Assembly (NCBI GenBank): GCA_017448345.1
Contig: JAFSLP010000003.1
Span: 1 to 52,338 of the forward strand
Reading direction: 5' to 3'
Length of the DNA stretch: 52,338 nt
Origin: Paludibacteraceae bacterium
GTDB taxonomy: Bacteria > Bacteroidota > Bacteroidia > Bacteroidales > Paludibacteraceae
The notes beneath the pieces were generated by a model. The model worked only from the letters and a program-made list of their open reading frames with translations, had not been told where the DNA came from and did not search any database. Positions 16,540-23,170 of the stretch are shown here, piece by piece. The translations under genes were made by a program, and so were the position numbers. Numbering within the stretch: position 1 is the stretch's first letter; each line of letters starts with the position of its first letter.

Positions 16540-17097
16540 TTAGTAGCCTCTGTGTTTTCTGCGGGCGGCGGAGAGTTCCTCCTTGATGCCGCCGTTCTCC
16601 AGAAACAGGCGTTTCTCACGTTCTATCAGTCCTTCAATCATCGGCAGATATTGGTGTATCAGCGTCAGGGCGATGTTAGCCGTAGTCTCGTCATTACGCT
16701 GCTTGACGGCTTCCTGATATTCCTTGGGGTCGGAATGGGTCTTGCAGTAGTTTCTCGTTTGTTTGCTCCGTTCGTCCTCCAAGTCCCAGTGTTCCAGTCC
16801 CCGGGTCAGCAGGTAGTCTTCATAATCCACTTTCAGTTCGTGCATGCTTCCCCGTGCGGTGTTGAGGAGCTTGAGCTGCATCTCTTTGGAGGTGTCTCCG
16901 TCCACCATTCCTTCGGCTATGTTCTGCTTGCCGCTGCGGGCAGCCTGAATCATCTGGTCTATGGTACGGTCACCTTTCGGCAGATAAGTCTGTGCGAAAT
17001 AGTATGTGATGGCATAGATGCACGTTGCGACTTTATAGACCGTCAAGCCTTCGTAGCGGTTGGAGAGGGGAACAAATGTGTTATCGCGGGGTTGCAT
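16540..17097 (-). CDS. Four-helix-bundle protein (23S rRNA intervening-sequence type)
   Basis: A 185-residue, mostly helical protein. The segment RYEGLTVYKVATCIYAITYY, then DQMIQAARSGKQNIAEG and GSMHELKVDYEDYL, is the signature of the four-helix-bundle family first seen in rRNA intervening sequences. The longer C-terminal part with a conserved-looking NGGIKEEL and basic end fits the family's suffix-domain subgroup. Its biochemical role is not known. It lies between two arrays of the TCGGAATTTATCC phrase: one fills its 5' leader (17099-17205) and the other lies just after its stop codon. The promoter is at about 17283-17315. Confidence 0.85.
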   Translation of the reverse strand: MQPRDNTFVPLSNRYEGLTVYKVATCIYAITYYFAQTYLPKGDRTIDQMIQAARSGKQNIAEGMVDGDTSKEMQLKLLNTARGSMHELKVDYEDYLLTRGLEHWDLEDERSKQTRNYCKTHSDPKEYQEAVKQRNDETTANIALTLIHQYLPMIEGLIEREKRLFLENGGIKEELSAARRKHRGY

Positions 17098-17098
17098 A

Positions 17099-17205
17099 CT
17101 ATTCGGAGATTATCGGAGTTAATCAGAGTTAATCGGAATTTATCGGAGCGTATCGGAGTATCCAATTTATCCGGGAGTATCGGAAATTGTCAGAAATTTA
17201 CTGTG
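17099..17205. repeat. TCGGAGTTAATCGG phrase array in the 5' leader
   Basis: About eight copies of the phrase (TTATCGGAGTTAATC, TCGGAATTTATCGG, ATCGGAGTATCC) lie between the promoter and the start codon of the four-helix-bundle gene, so they would be the untranslated leader of its mRNA. Confidence 0.85.
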
Positions 17206-17279
17206 TATTTTTCTTATGGTATATTATTTGTTCCAAATATCTTACGACAAATCTGTCTATCTGTACAACAAAACTGCCT

Positions 17280-17315
17280 GCAAAGATAGTGCTTTTTTTT
17301 CGTACCACCAAATTT
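17280..17315 (-). promoter_or_regulatory. Promoter for four-helix-bundle gene
   Basis: Minus-strand TATCTTTGC at about 17279-17287, preceded by TTTGGTGGTAC. It is divergent from the promoter at 17360-17390. Confidence 0.65.
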
Positions 17316-17359
17316 TTTAATGAAAAAATAACTATTATTTTATTTTTTTTCAGGAACGC

Positions 17360-17390
17360 TTGCATATATCGTTTTTTTGTAGTACCTTTG
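17360..17390 (+). promoter_or_regulatory. Promoter for acetyltransferase-like gene
   Basis: TTGC (17360-17363) and TACCTTTG (17383-17390), a near-consensus Bacteroidetes promoter 52 bases upstream of the ATG at 17442. Confidence 0.8.
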
Positions 17391-17441
17391 CACCCGATTT
17401 TGTGCAGGTGGCAACCCGGCACACACAAAAACGAAAGAACC

Positions 17442-18596
17442 ATGTCCGTTGAGATACGCCCCATCCATACCAAACACGAACTGAAACAATTCATTCAGTT
17501 CGCCAATGATTTGTATGCGGACTGCCCATACTATTGTCCGCCGCTTTTCTTCGACGAGATGAACTGTTTCGATGCGGAGAAGAACCCCGCGCTGGAGGTA
17601 TGCGAGTACCAGCTGTGGATGGCATACCGCGAGGGCAAGCCCGTAGGCCGTGTGGCAGGTATCATCAACCGCCGCGCCAACGAGAAATGGGGCGTGAAGC
17701 ATGTGCGTTTCGGGTGGTTTGACTTCATTGACGACATGGAGGTGAGCAAAGCGTTGCTCGACACCGTGGCGGCATGGGGCATCGAACGCGGCATGGACGG
17801 ACTGAACGGTCCTGTGGGATTCACGGATTTCGACCACGAAGGTCTGCTGTTAAAGGGGTATGAATACCTTGCGCCGATGGCATCGCTGTACAACCATCCG
17901 TATTACGTGAAGCACGTGGAGGCGTATGGTCTGGTGAAAGAGGCGGACTGGCTGGAGTTCCAAGTGCATCCGCCGAAGACATGCCCGGAGAGGCTGGAGA
18001 GGATAGCTGACATCGTGAAACAGCGCTCGCACGTACGCGTGGATAAAGTAAAGAACTCGCGCGAGCTCGTGCGCAAATACGGCATCCAGTACATGGACGT
18101 GATAGACACCGCCTACCAGAAGCTCTATAACTTCCAGCCGATGACCGACCAGCAGAAGAAATACTACATGCAGATGTATTTCCCGATACTGAACTTCGAC
18201 TTCGTGACGCTGGTGGTGAACGAGGAGAACGAGATAGTGGGAGTGGGCTTGGGCATGCCGGACATCAGCGAGGCGCTGCGCAAATGCGGCGGGAAGCTGT
18301 TCCCCTTCGGGTGGTATTATCTGATTAAAGCGCTGAAAGCGAAGAAGATGGACGCGTTCAACCTGCTGCTGATAGCCATCCGTCCGGATTATCAGGACAA
18401 AGGCATCAACGCGCTGTTCTTCCAAGACCAGATACCGTATTTCAACCAATACGAGGTCAAACGCATCGAGACGACATCGATTCTTGAGACGAACACCAAG
18501 AATATAGCGAACTTCACCCAGTTCGACCACAAACAGCACAAGCGCCGTCGTGCGTATATCAAACAGATAGGCGGTGAAAACGGACAAGACATATAA
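17442..18596 (+). CDS. GNAT-like acetyltransferase family protein
   Basis: 384 residues. The ATG at 17442 is used because the promoter and leader precede it; a longer frame upstream would run through the promoter. The N-terminal half resembles an acyl-transferase fold (FINDLYADCPYYCPP-like start, GKPVGRVAGIINRRANEKWG, FGWFDFIDD). The C-terminal half has a second such fold (FVTLVVNEENEIVGVGLGMP, then LLLIAIRPDYQDKGINALFF, where a GNAT would bind acetyl-CoA). Homologues are common in Bacteroidetes, often called N-acetyltransferase or wrongly GTP cyclohydrolase. The substrate is unknown. The next gene (Fur-like) starts inside its last 23 bases, so the two are coupled. Confidence 0.78.
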   Translation: MSVEIRPIHTKHELKQFIQFANDLYADCPYYCPPLFFDEMNCFDAEKNPALEVCEYQLWMAYREGKPVGRVAGIINRRANEKWGVKHVRFGWFDFIDDMEVSKALLDTVAAWGIERGMDGLNGPVGFTDFDHEGLLLKGYEYLAPMASLYNHPYYVKHVEAYGLVKEADWLEFQVHPPKTCPERLERIADIVKQRSHVRVDKVKNSRELVRKYGIQYMDVIDTAYQKLYNFQPMTDQQKKYYMQMYFPILNFDFVTLVVNEENEIVGVGLGMPDISEALRKCGGKLFPFGWYYLIKALKAKKMDAFNLLLIAIRPDYQDKGINALFFQDQIPYFNQYEVKRIETTSILETNTKNIANFTQFDHKQHKRRRAYIKQIGGENGQDI

Positions 18597-19044
18597 GTCG
18601 GCATTGGAACGCCTGTCGGGTTATATCCGGGCAAACGGCATGCGTCCGTCGGCTGTGCGGAGGATGATTTTGGAACAAGTGTGCGCCTTGCCGCAACCCT
18701 TCACCGCCGAGCAGCTGGCGAAAGCGTGCGCGGAACAGCGCATCTCGGTGGGTTCCGTCTATAACGCCCTCAACCTGTTCGTGACGGCGCGTATCCTGCA
18801 CGCCAGCGTCCGCCAGCGCGGCAGAGCCGCCACCGAATACGAACTGATGACCGACAACACCATGCGGATGCAGGTCATCTGCCAGAAATGCGGACGAAAG
18901 ACCGATTTCAACGACAAAGCCATCGCACGGCTGATACAGGAACGCAAGTACTCCAACTTCAACCTGCAGCATTTCTCGCTCATCGTGTACGGCGAATGCA
19001 AGGTGTGCAGGAGGAGAGTCGCCAAAGCGACGTTAAACAGTTAA
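18574..19044 (+). CDS. Fur-family transcriptional regulator (atypical)
   Basis: 156 residues with the Fur winged helix at about residues 20-90 (MRPSAVRRMILEQV, FTAEQLAKAC, ISVGSVYNALNLFV) and the structural zinc site CQKCG plus CKVC (about residues 112-147). The His-rich regulatory metal site of typical Fur/Zur/PerR proteins (HHHH before the first CxxC) is replaced by MRMQVICQKCG, so metal sensing is doubtful. It overlaps the preceding gene by 23 bases. The final residues ATLNS are encoded by a 53-base repeat (19018-19070) that also occurs upstream of sufB. Confidence 0.85.
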   Translation: MKTDKTYKSALERLSGYIRANGMRPSAVRRMILEQVCALPQPFTAEQLAKACAEQRISVGSVYNALNLFVTARILHASVRQRGRAATEYELMTDNTMRMQVICQKCGRKTDFNDKAIARLIQERKYSNFNLQHFSLIVYGECKVCRRRVAKATLNS

Positions 19045-19070
19045 AATGGTTCGCTGGCGCGAACGTTAAA
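19018..19070. repeat. 53-base two-hairpin repeat, copy 1
   Basis: Shared with 24378-24430. It begins with a GTCGC...GCGAC hairpin, then GTTAAACAGTTAAAATGG, then a perfect GTTCGC/GCGAAC hairpin, then GTTAAA. It overlaps the end of the Fur-like gene and ends 8 bases before the metallopeptidase start. Confidence 0.8.
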
Positions 19071-19078
19071 GAATTAAG

Positions 19079-19765
19079 ATGACAGCATCGACATTATATT
19101 GGATTATTTTTATCGGTATAGCCCTTGCCAGTTGGCTGGTGTCGGCATCGCTGGAGCGTAAGTTCAAGCGTTATTCCGCCGAGCCGCTGTCCATGACGGG
19201 ACGCGATGTGGCGGAGAAAATGCTGCACGACCACGGCATCTACGATGTGGAGATCACCTGCATCGAGGGGCAGCTGACCGACCATTATAATCCTGCCACG
19301 AAGACGGTCAACCTGTCCAAAGAGGTGTATCAGGGCGCCAATGTAGCGGCAGCGGCAGTAGCGGCTCATGAGTGCGGCCACGCCGTGCAGCATGCCCATG
19401 AATATGCGCCACTGAAGATGCGCTCGGCATTGGTTCCCGCCGTATCGTTCGCCAGCCGATGGATGACATGGATACTGCTGATCGGCATGCTGACCATCAA
19501 CACCTTCCCGCAGCTGCTTGCCATCGGTGTAGGTCTGTTCGCCGTCACAACGCTGTTCGCGTTCATCACGCTGCCGGTGGAGGTGAACGCCAGCCAGCGC
19601 GCCGTGAACTGGCTGCAGGAAGCCGGCATCACCGACCGCGAGACAACAGCCATGGCAAGCGATGCACTCCATAGCGCCGCCTATACGTATGTGGTAGCCG
19701 CACTCTCGTCACTCGCCACCCTGATATATTACGTGCTGATATTGATGGGAGGAAGGAGAGAGTGA
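19079..19765 (+). CDS. Membrane zinc metallopeptidase, YugP family
   Basis: 228 residues with an N-terminal membrane helix (LYWIIFIGIALASWLVSA), the zinc motif HECGH at about residues 98-102, a helix pair at about 125-165 (WILLIGMLTI, LLAIGVGLFAVTTLFAFITL) and a C-terminal helix (YVVAALSSLATLIYYVLILM). PVEVNAS after the third helix is conserved in this family. Length is as expected (about 225-230). The fold predicts an integral-membrane protease; physiological substrates are not known. It follows the Fur-like gene by 34 bases filled by a repeat. Confidence 0.9.
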   Translation: MTASTLYWIIFIGIALASWLVSASLERKFKRYSAEPLSMTGRDVAEKMLHDHGIYDVEITCIEGQLTDHYNPATKTVNLSKEVYQGANVAAAAVAAHECGHAVQHAHEYAPLKMRSALVPAVSFASRWMTWILLIGMLTINTFPQLLAIGVGLFAVTTLFAFITLPVEVNASQRAVNWLQEAGITDRETTAMASDALHSAAYTYVVAALSSLATLIYYVLILMGGRRE

Positions 19766-19766
19766 G

Positions 19767-19793
19767 AAATAATTAAGAATTAAGAATTAATAT
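19767..19793. repeat. AATTAAGAATTAAG phrase
   Basis: Two and a half copies of AATTAAG directly after the stop codon of the metallopeptidase gene. Confidence 0.6.
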
Positions 19794-19840
19794 CTGTTAA
19801 GTAAATCCCTTCGGGATGTGAAACGCAGTTTCGCAGACCG

Positions 19841-19955
19841 AATGGGGTCCCCGACGAACGCTAACGCAGCGCGTTCGGTGGGGAGAGCGGAGGCATCGGT
19901 TGCCCGTTCATTAAGCGGAGCGGTATGAACAATGCACACCGATTGCCGAACGCGA
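19841..19955 (+). ncRNA. Candidate two-stem structured RNA, copy A (before tRNA-Arg)
   Basis: Stem 1: CCCC (19849-19852) with GGGG (19880-19883), and inside it CGAACGC (19855-19861) with GCGTTCG (19871-19877). A linker AGAGCGGA follows. Stem 2: GGCA-TCGGT (19892-19900) with ACCGA-T-TGCC (19938-19947), holding TGC/GCA and GTTCAT/ATGAAC (19906-19911, 19925-19930). Copy B at 41307 has the same plan with compensating changes. The element ends 3 bases before tRNA-Arg. A small related hairpin set (TCCCTTCGGGA, GAAAC/GTTTC) precedes it at 19806-19832. Transcription is inferred. Confidence 0.55.
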
Positions 19956-19958
19956 TAA

Positions 19959-20032
19959 GGCCCCGTAGCTCAATTGAATAGAGTGTCAGATTCCGGTTCT
20001 GAAGGTTCTGGGTTTGAGCCCCAGCGGGGTCA
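19959..20032 (+). tRNA. tRNA-Arg (anticodon CCG)
   Basis: Cloverleaf: acceptor GGCCCCG pairs with CGGGGTC, the anticodon stem TCAGA/TCTGA encloses the loop TTCCGGT with anticodon CCG (codon CGG), the T loop follows GGGTTTGAGCCCC, and the discriminator is A. CCA is not encoded. Confidence 0.95.
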
Positions 20033-20069
20033 CAAAAGCACTGCAAGTCAATCTTGTGGTGCTTTTGCT

Positions 20070-20161
20070 ATCGGAGAGTATCGGAATTTATCCGAGTTTT
20101 TCGGAGAGAATCCGAGAGAATCCGAGAGTATCCGAATTTATCCGAGAGAATCGGATAGAAT
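20070..20161. repeat. TCGGAGAGTATCGG phrase array between two tRNA genes
   Basis: Eight or so copies of TCCGAGAGAATCCG / TCGGAATTTATCCG lie between tRNA-Arg and the oppositely oriented initiator tRNA gene. Same family as 16412-16533. Confidence 0.85.
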
Positions 20162-20195
20162 AGAATCAGAGCAGCCGTTCGGCTACTCTGTCCAG

Positions 20196-20267
<72 letters not shown>

Positions 20268-20284
20268 CCACGTCGCTTGTTATG

Positions 20285-20382
20285 CCGATTAAAACGCAAG
20301 CGAAGCGATGTTTTAATCGGAGAGGAGGATTTGAGATAATCACACGAGTTGCAGAGCAACGAAGTCATTAATCTCCAAATCC
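20285..20382 (+). ncRNA. Candidate two-stem structured RNA, copy D (beside tRNA-fMet)
   Basis: Stem 1: CCGATTAAAAC (20285-20295) with GTTTTAATCGG (20310-20320), a perfect 11-base pair stem around a loop with GCGAAGC. The linker AGAGGA matches the AGAGCGGA of copies A and B. Stem 2: GGATTTG-AGAT (20327-20337) with ATCTCCAAATCC (20371-20382), one bulged base, enclosing GTTGC/GCAAC (20348-20352, 20356-20360). It lies 17 bases from the tRNA-fMet gene, on the other strand. Confidence 0.45.
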
Positions 20383-20472
20383 GACGACAAAGGTACTGCT
20401 TTTTTTTGACATATGCAAATATTTGGGCATTTTTCTTCGTTTTTTCTGTTTTTTGTGTCCAAAAATGGCGTT

Positions 20473-21123
20473 TTACGGCTCTTCCATCAGTATTTCCGTG
20501 TTGTCTGTTTCCATCAGGTCCGCTTCTATGAAACGATGATAATACCGCCTGACGGTTCCCTTGCTGACATGAATCAAGGCGCTGATTTTATTGAGCGACA
20601 CCCCTTCGCTGACCATCTGCCGGATGAGCGCATCCTGTTCGTGTATCTTGTAGAACTTCTGCTGCTGGAGAGCGCCTTTGGGTCTTCCCACCGCTCTTCC
20701 TTCCGCCCGCACTCTCGCCAAGGCTTCTTTGGTGCGCATGGAGATGAGGTTGCGCTCTATCTCCGCCGAGAGCCCGAACGCAAACGCCAGCACTTTGGAC
20801 TGGATGTCATCGCCGAGGCGGTAGTTGTCCTTGATAGTCCAGACACGGCATTCTTTTTTCATGCAGACAGAGAGAATCTCCATAATCATGAAAAGTGTTC
20901 TGCCGAGGCGTGACAACTCCGTGCAGATGATTGTGTCTCCCTTTTTCACCTTCTGGAGCAGCGCACCCAGACGGCGTTTCTTATATGCTTTGGTGCCGCT
21001 GATGGTCTCCTCTATCCATCCGTTGATACTGAGGTTATTCACTTTGCAGAAACGCTCAATCTCAAACCGCTGGTTCTCGACGGTCTGCTTGTCGGAACTT
21101 ACGCGTATATATCCATAAACCAT
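20473..21123 (-). CDS. Mpi-type serine recombinase (DNA invertase)
   Basis: 216 residues from the ATG at 21123; an in-frame extension to 21207 would start before the promoter. The N-terminal resolvase/invertase catalytic domain has YIRVSSDKQTVENQ with the nucleophilic serine at about residue 9-10, LSRLGRTLF, and the long helix with IERNLISMRTKEAL. The C-terminal helix-turn-helix is at about residues 165-205 (SLNKISALIHVSKGTVRRYY). It is close to Mpi, the Bacteroides invertase that flips many promoters at short inverted repeats. A -7 box at 21127-21134 lies right before the ATG, so the mRNA may have almost no leader. No flipping site is evident next to the gene; a candidate is at 40965-41151. 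Confidence 0.92.
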   Translation of the reverse strand: MVYGYIRVSSDKQTVENQRFEIERFCKVNNLSINGWIEETISGTKAYKKRRLGALLQKVKKGDTIICTELSRLGRTLFMIMEILSVCMKKECRVWTIKDNYRLGDDIQSKVLAFAFGLSAEIERNLISMRTKEALARVRAEGRAVGRPKGALQQQKFYKIHEQDALIRQMVSEGVSLNKISALIHVSKGTVRRYYHRFIEADLMETDNTEILMEEP

Positions 21124-21126
21124 GGT

Positions 21127-21134
21127 CAAAGATA
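21127..21134 (-). promoter_or_regulatory. -7 promoter box for the invertase gene
   Basis: TATCTTTG on the minus strand, 3 bases upstream of the start codon. The region upstream contains AATTGAATTTCAACAATT (21142-21159), an imperfect palindrome that could be an operator. Confidence 0.5.
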
Positions 21135-21172
21135 CGAAAAATAATTGAATTTCAACAATTACACATGATTTT

Positions 21173-21204
21173 TTTGCATATTTCGCTCTTTTTTTGTACC
21201 TTTG
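21173..21204 (+). promoter_or_regulatory. Promoter for nucleosidase-like gene
   Basis: TTTGC (21173-21177) and TACCTTTG (21197-21204), a near-consensus pair, divergent from the invertase promoter. The ATG is at 21226. Confidence 0.8.
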
Positions 21205-21225
21205 CACCGTAAATTATTGGTTTCA

Positions 21226-21711
21226 ATGAAAAAATACATTATCATGGCGGAAGAGGGCGAGAAGTCTCTGTTAGAGAAAGCCCGCGCCGAACTGGGTCTG
21301 GATTTGAGCGACGCCACCCTCGTATATACGGGCGTGGGCGCGATAAATATAATAAGGAGCCTTCAGGGTCTGGACCGTGAGGCGGAGCTGTATAACATCG
21401 GTTATGCAGGCAGCGCGAACTTCGACTTGGGCACATGGGTGGAGGTCACGGAGGTGCGTCTGAACCATCCGAACGTGACCTATGAGGAGCCGGTCCTGAC
21501 GTTATGTACGAGGGACGATATACGATGTACGAAGGCCGTCTGTTACTCCAACTGCGATTTTGTGCTGGCGTCGGAGTACCGGGACTGTGTCTTTGACATG
21601 GAACTCGCCTTCATCGCCGCCTTGGGCTTCACCCACCTGCACAGCCTGAAGTATGTGAGCGACAACCTGAGTCTGCATAGTTATCACGAACTGACACACG
21701 GAGTGGAATAA
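21226..21711 (+). CDS. Nucleoside phosphorylase/nucleosidase-superfamily protein
   Basis: 161 residues; the ATG at 21226 fits the promoter. The first half (LVYTGVGAINIIRSLQ, YNIGYAGSANFDLGTWVEV) matches the phosphorylase fold of MTA/SAH nucleosidases, and the end (DCVFDMELAFIAALGF and then LKYVSDN) matches their active-site DMExxA segment. It is shorter than MTA/SAH nucleosidase (about 230), so the exact activity is open. Residues about 93-104 (CTRDDIRCTKAV) are encoded by a TACGATGTACGAAGG phrase (21503-21537) that is repeated inside the next gene, rlmI. rlmI follows after 33 bases. Confidence 0.8.
   Translation: MKKYIIMAEEGEKSLLEKARAELGLDLSDATLVYTGVGAINIIRSLQGLDREAELYNIGYAGSANFDLGTWVEVTEVRLNHPNVTYEEPVLTLCTRDDIRCTKAVCYSNCDFVLASEYRDCVFDMELAFIAALGFTHLHSLKYVSDNLSLHSYHELTHGVE
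21503..21537. repeat. GTACGAGGGACGATATACG phrase inside a coding region
   Basis: The phrase TATGTACGAGGGACGATATA followed by CGATGTACGAAGG. The same phrase, with few changes, lies at 22045-22078 in rlmI. Both are read in the same frame (DDIRCTK and DDVRCTK). Confidence 0.8.
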
Positions 21712-21743
21712 TTCGTAATTCGTAATTCGTAATTCGTAATTTA
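21711..21743. repeat. AATTCGTAATTCGT phrase array
   Basis: Four tandem copies of the 8-base unit AATTCGTA between the nucleosidase-like gene and rlmI, ending 2 bases before the ATG of rlmI. Confidence 0.85.
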
Positions 21744-21744
21744 T

Positions 21745-23085
21745 ATGACTACTGTCATTTTGAAACCGCATAAAGAGGAGTCGCTGAAACGGTTTCACCC
21801 GTGGGTGTTCAGCGGAGCGATAGCGCGTGTGGTGCTGGACGCATCCCATAAGGGCGATGCGCCGGTAGAGGGTGAGTTGGTATGCGTGCGTGCAAGCACC
21901 TGCAATGTATTGGGCGTGGGGCATTGGCAGGTAGGAAGTATTGCCGTACGCATGCTGACTTTTGGCGTAGAGACGCTGCCGGCGGATTTCTGGAGCGAAC
22001 GTATCCGTGCGGCATACCGGGTGCGCCAAACGCTCGGACTGGCAGATGTACCAAGGGACGATGTACGATGTACGAAGGAGAACAACACCTTCCGGCTGGT
22101 GCATGGCGAAGGGGATTTTCTGCCGGGACTGATAGTCGATGTGTATGCCGACACGGCGGTCATTCAGGCGCACTCGGTGGGCATGCACCTGTGCCGGCAA
22201 GAGATAGCCGCAGCCGTGGTGGAGGTAGTGCCGCAGGTGCAGAACGTCTATTACAAGAGCGATGACACACTGCCGTTCAAAGCACCGATAGAGGGCGAGA
22301 AGACAGGATGGCTGGTCGAAACTTCGCTCAAAGACAAAAGCCGGAGTGACGAGTTCTGGTCCATAGAGAACGGTCTGGCGTTCCGCATCGACTGGCTGCG
22401 CGGTCAGAAGACCGGCTTCTTCATCGACCAGCGTGAGAACAGGGCGTTAGTGGAGCGTTATGCGGCAGGCAAAGAGGTGCTGAACATGTTCTGTTACACC
22501 GGCGGGTTCTCGCTTTATGCCTTGCGCGGCGGAGCGAAACACGTCGATTCGGTCGATGTGAGCCGGAAAGCGATAGACATCGTTGAAGCGAACGTACAAC
22601 GCAATTTCCCCAATTGCACAAACCATCGTGCCATCACCGCAGACGCCTTCGAATTCCTGAATGGCAAAATAAATGACCAAATGGTAAATGACCAAATGGT
22701 AAATGGAAATGACCAAATGGTAAATGACCAAATGGTAAATGACCAAATGGTAAATGACCAAATGGTAAATGACTATGATCTCATCATCCTTGACCCGCCC
22801 GCTTTCGCCAAACACCGTGATGCCGTGAAAAACGCGCTTCGCGGCTACCAGCGTATCAACGCCAAGGCGATAGAGATGATCCGTCCGGGCGGCATCCTGT
22901 TCACCTTCTCCTGCTCGCAGGCGGTGGACAAAGAGGCGTTCCGTCTGGCGGTGTTCAGCGCTGCGGCACAGGTGGGACGCAAAGTGCGGATCCTGCACCA
23001 GCTGCACCAGCCGCAGGACCACCCGATAAACATCTACCACCCCGAAGGAGAGTATCTCAAGGGCTTGGTGCTGTACGTAGAATAG
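21745..23085 (+). CDS. rlmI: 23S rRNA cytosine methyltransferase, RlmI family
   Basis: 446 residues. The N-terminal PUA domain begins with HPWVFSGAI, an EEHVD-like linker domain follows (FRLVHGEGDFLPGLIVDVY), then the Rossmann methyltransferase core with FIDQRENR, NMFCYTGGFSLYA and the catalytic ILDPPAFAKH; FSCSQAV carries the second conserved Cys. It would methylate C1962 of 23S rRNA. Two repeat-encoded insertions interrupt it: DVPRDDVRCTK at about 101-112, and six units of Asn-Asp-Gln-Met-Val at about 309-343 just before the catalytic DPPAF motif. The family is usually near 395 residues, so the insertions account for most of the excess. Confidence 0.93.
   Translation: MTTVILKPHKEESLKRFHPWVFSGAIARVVLDASHKGDAPVEGELVCVRASTCNVLGVGHWQVGSIAVRMLTFGVETLPADFWSERIRAAYRVRQTLGLADVPRDDVRCTKENNTFRLVHGEGDFLPGLIVDVYADTAVIQAHSVGMHLCRQEIAAAVVEVVPQVQNVYYKSDDTLPFKAPIEGEKTGWLVETSLKDKSRSDEFWSIENGLAFRIDWLRGQKTGFFIDQRENRALVERYAAGKEVLNMFCYTGGFSLYALRGGAKHVDSVDVSRKAIDIVEANVQRNFPNCTNHRAITADAFEFLNGKINDQMVNDQMVNGNDQMVNDQMVNDQMVNDQMVNDYDLIILDPPAFAKHRDAVKNALRGYQRINAKAIEMIRPGGILFTFSCSQAVDKEAFRLAVFSAAAQVGRKVRILHQLHQPQDHPINIYHPEGEYLKGLVLYVE
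22045..22078. repeat. GTACCAAGGGACGATGTACG phrase inside rlmI
   Basis: The second copy of the phrase at 21503-21537, in frame in rlmI. It encodes DVPRDDVRCTK in a loop before FRLVHGEGD. Confidence 0.8.
22671..22773. repeat. Six-unit 15-base array (NDQMV) inside rlmI
   Basis: Units AAATGACCAAATGGT at 22671, 22686, 22707, 22722, 22737 and 22752, with a 6-base AAATGG spacer after the second and a partial unit at the end. All full units are identical, so the array is recent or being homogenised. The reading frame is preserved. Confidence 0.97.
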
Positions 23086-23099
23086 CCTCAGGCTATCTG

Positions 23100-23139
23100 C
23101 TGCAACATACACGCAACATACGCGCAACATACGCGCAAA
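23100..23139. repeat. CAACATACGCG phrase array
   Basis: Three copies of CAACATACACG / CAACATACGCG between rlmI and the exonuclease gene, next to a TAGCC-TCA-GGCTA hairpin at the rlmI stop codon. Confidence 0.8.
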
Positions 23140-23170
23140 GATTAAAAATGCCATATAGTAAGAAAGAGCA

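Noticed and set aside
20473-21123. Phage or integrative element around the invertase
   Set aside because: No integrase, phage or transfer genes, and no att-like duplication of the nearby tRNAs was seen.
22671-22773. CRISPR array in rlmI or elsewhere
   Set aside because: The units follow one another without unique spacers, they are in frame in a gene, and no cas genes are present. The other phrase arrays also lack regular spacers.
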